Shown here in pieces: positions 63,781-64,000 of a DNA stretch of 64,000 bases. This DNA comes from Galerina marginata (lineage: Eukaryota; Basidiomycota; Agaricomycetes; Agaricales; Galerinaceae): assembly GCA_023014335.1 (NCBI GenBank), contig JAECYW010000017.1:1426001-1490000 (forward strand), in the 5' to 3' direction. Under the pieces are notes generated by a model. That model was not told where the DNA came from and ran no database searches. It was given only the letters and a program-made list of their open reading frames with translations. Numbering within the stretch: the first letter of the stretch is position 1; every line of letters begins with the position of its first letter. The position numbers were made by a program, and so were the translations under genes.

Positions 63781-64000
63781 TTACAAGTTCTTACGTAGTA
63801 AAAGAACTTGTTTTCCGGCCTGCATAGCAGGCAGAAATGGTTTCTAACGCAATGGTTTGAAATTCTCCCACTCATACTGTGACCCTGCGTGGTTTCTGTA
63901 TCTCAGCCATTACTGGGCCAATTTTTATGATCTTGGTATCAAAAAATTCGTAAAAATCAGGGCTTTCCTGGTCACGTGACCAGGCCGTTTTAGGCTTGTT
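63781..64000 (-). mobile_element. Heli-A S copy (3' part), running off the window
   Basis: The 3' terminus TTACAAGTTCTTACG is at 63781 (minus orientation), then the usual module and CCTGGTCACGTGACCAGG near the end. It interrupts the LINE-h RNase H region at GGGGTCA. Confidence 0.9.

Overview
The window looks like a transposon graveyard from an Agaricomycete-type basidiomycete genome. Pointers are spliceosomal introns of about 48-62 nt, a multi-exon KDZ transposase with a CxC2-like cysteine cluster, Tad-like LINEs with RNase H, and a Ty1/copia element. The species cannot be named. No complete host gene is visible; the only host-like sequence is a broken exon/intron piece at 4164-6055.

Layout. 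1-1978: tandem units of a non-autonomous Helitron-like element (Heli-A). 1979-3121: foldback element (FB-1). 3122-4086: copia 3' end with LTR. 4164-6055: host-like gene fragment split by Heli-A. 6056-9749: decayed LINE-a. 9750-10831: no recognised gene. 10832-14796: KDZ transposase gene (minus strand) broken by Heli-A. 14931-15467: half a Heli-A unit. 15468-16598: foldback element FB-2. 16599-38486: one copia element (minus strand) split by four LINE insertions and several Heli-A copies, one LINE carrying a 3.4 kb Heli-B. 38487-54254: full-length LINE-f (plus strand), containing full-length LINE-g (minus strand, 42191-48729) and a 2.6 kb Heli-B. 54255-63780: LINE-h, containing a 6,540-bp head-to-tail Heli-A array (55491-62030) and cut again by Heli-A at 63781.

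The most interesting system is the Heli-A/Heli-B group. Its ends read CTTGG or CTTGT at the 5' side and CTTGTAA or CTCGTAA at the 3' side. There is a 3'-terminal hairpin, a matching motif about 36 bases inside the 5' end (asymmetric inverted repeats), and no target duplication. Removing the element restores reading frames exactly at several sites. This is closest to the Helitron2 type described from Fusarium. No Rep/helicase gene lies in the window, so all copies are non-autonomous. A long (L) module occurs in 0, 1 or 7 tandem copies behind the same short (S) 5' module.

A second strong observation is an apparent 12-13 kb inversion between the two foldback elements. Turning 3122-15467 around rejoins a split Heli-A unit across a 7-bp duplication, and puts the copia 3' end back on the same strand and next to the rest of that element.

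LINE copies carry 12-14 bp target duplications, poly(A) tails and a TGATG stop/start overlap between ORF1 and ORF2. Their ORF2 encodes endonuclease, reverse transcriptase, RNase H and a C-terminal CCHC finger. LINE-f ORF2 is open once its two guests are removed; LINE-g has intact ORF1 and one nonsense codon in ORF2.
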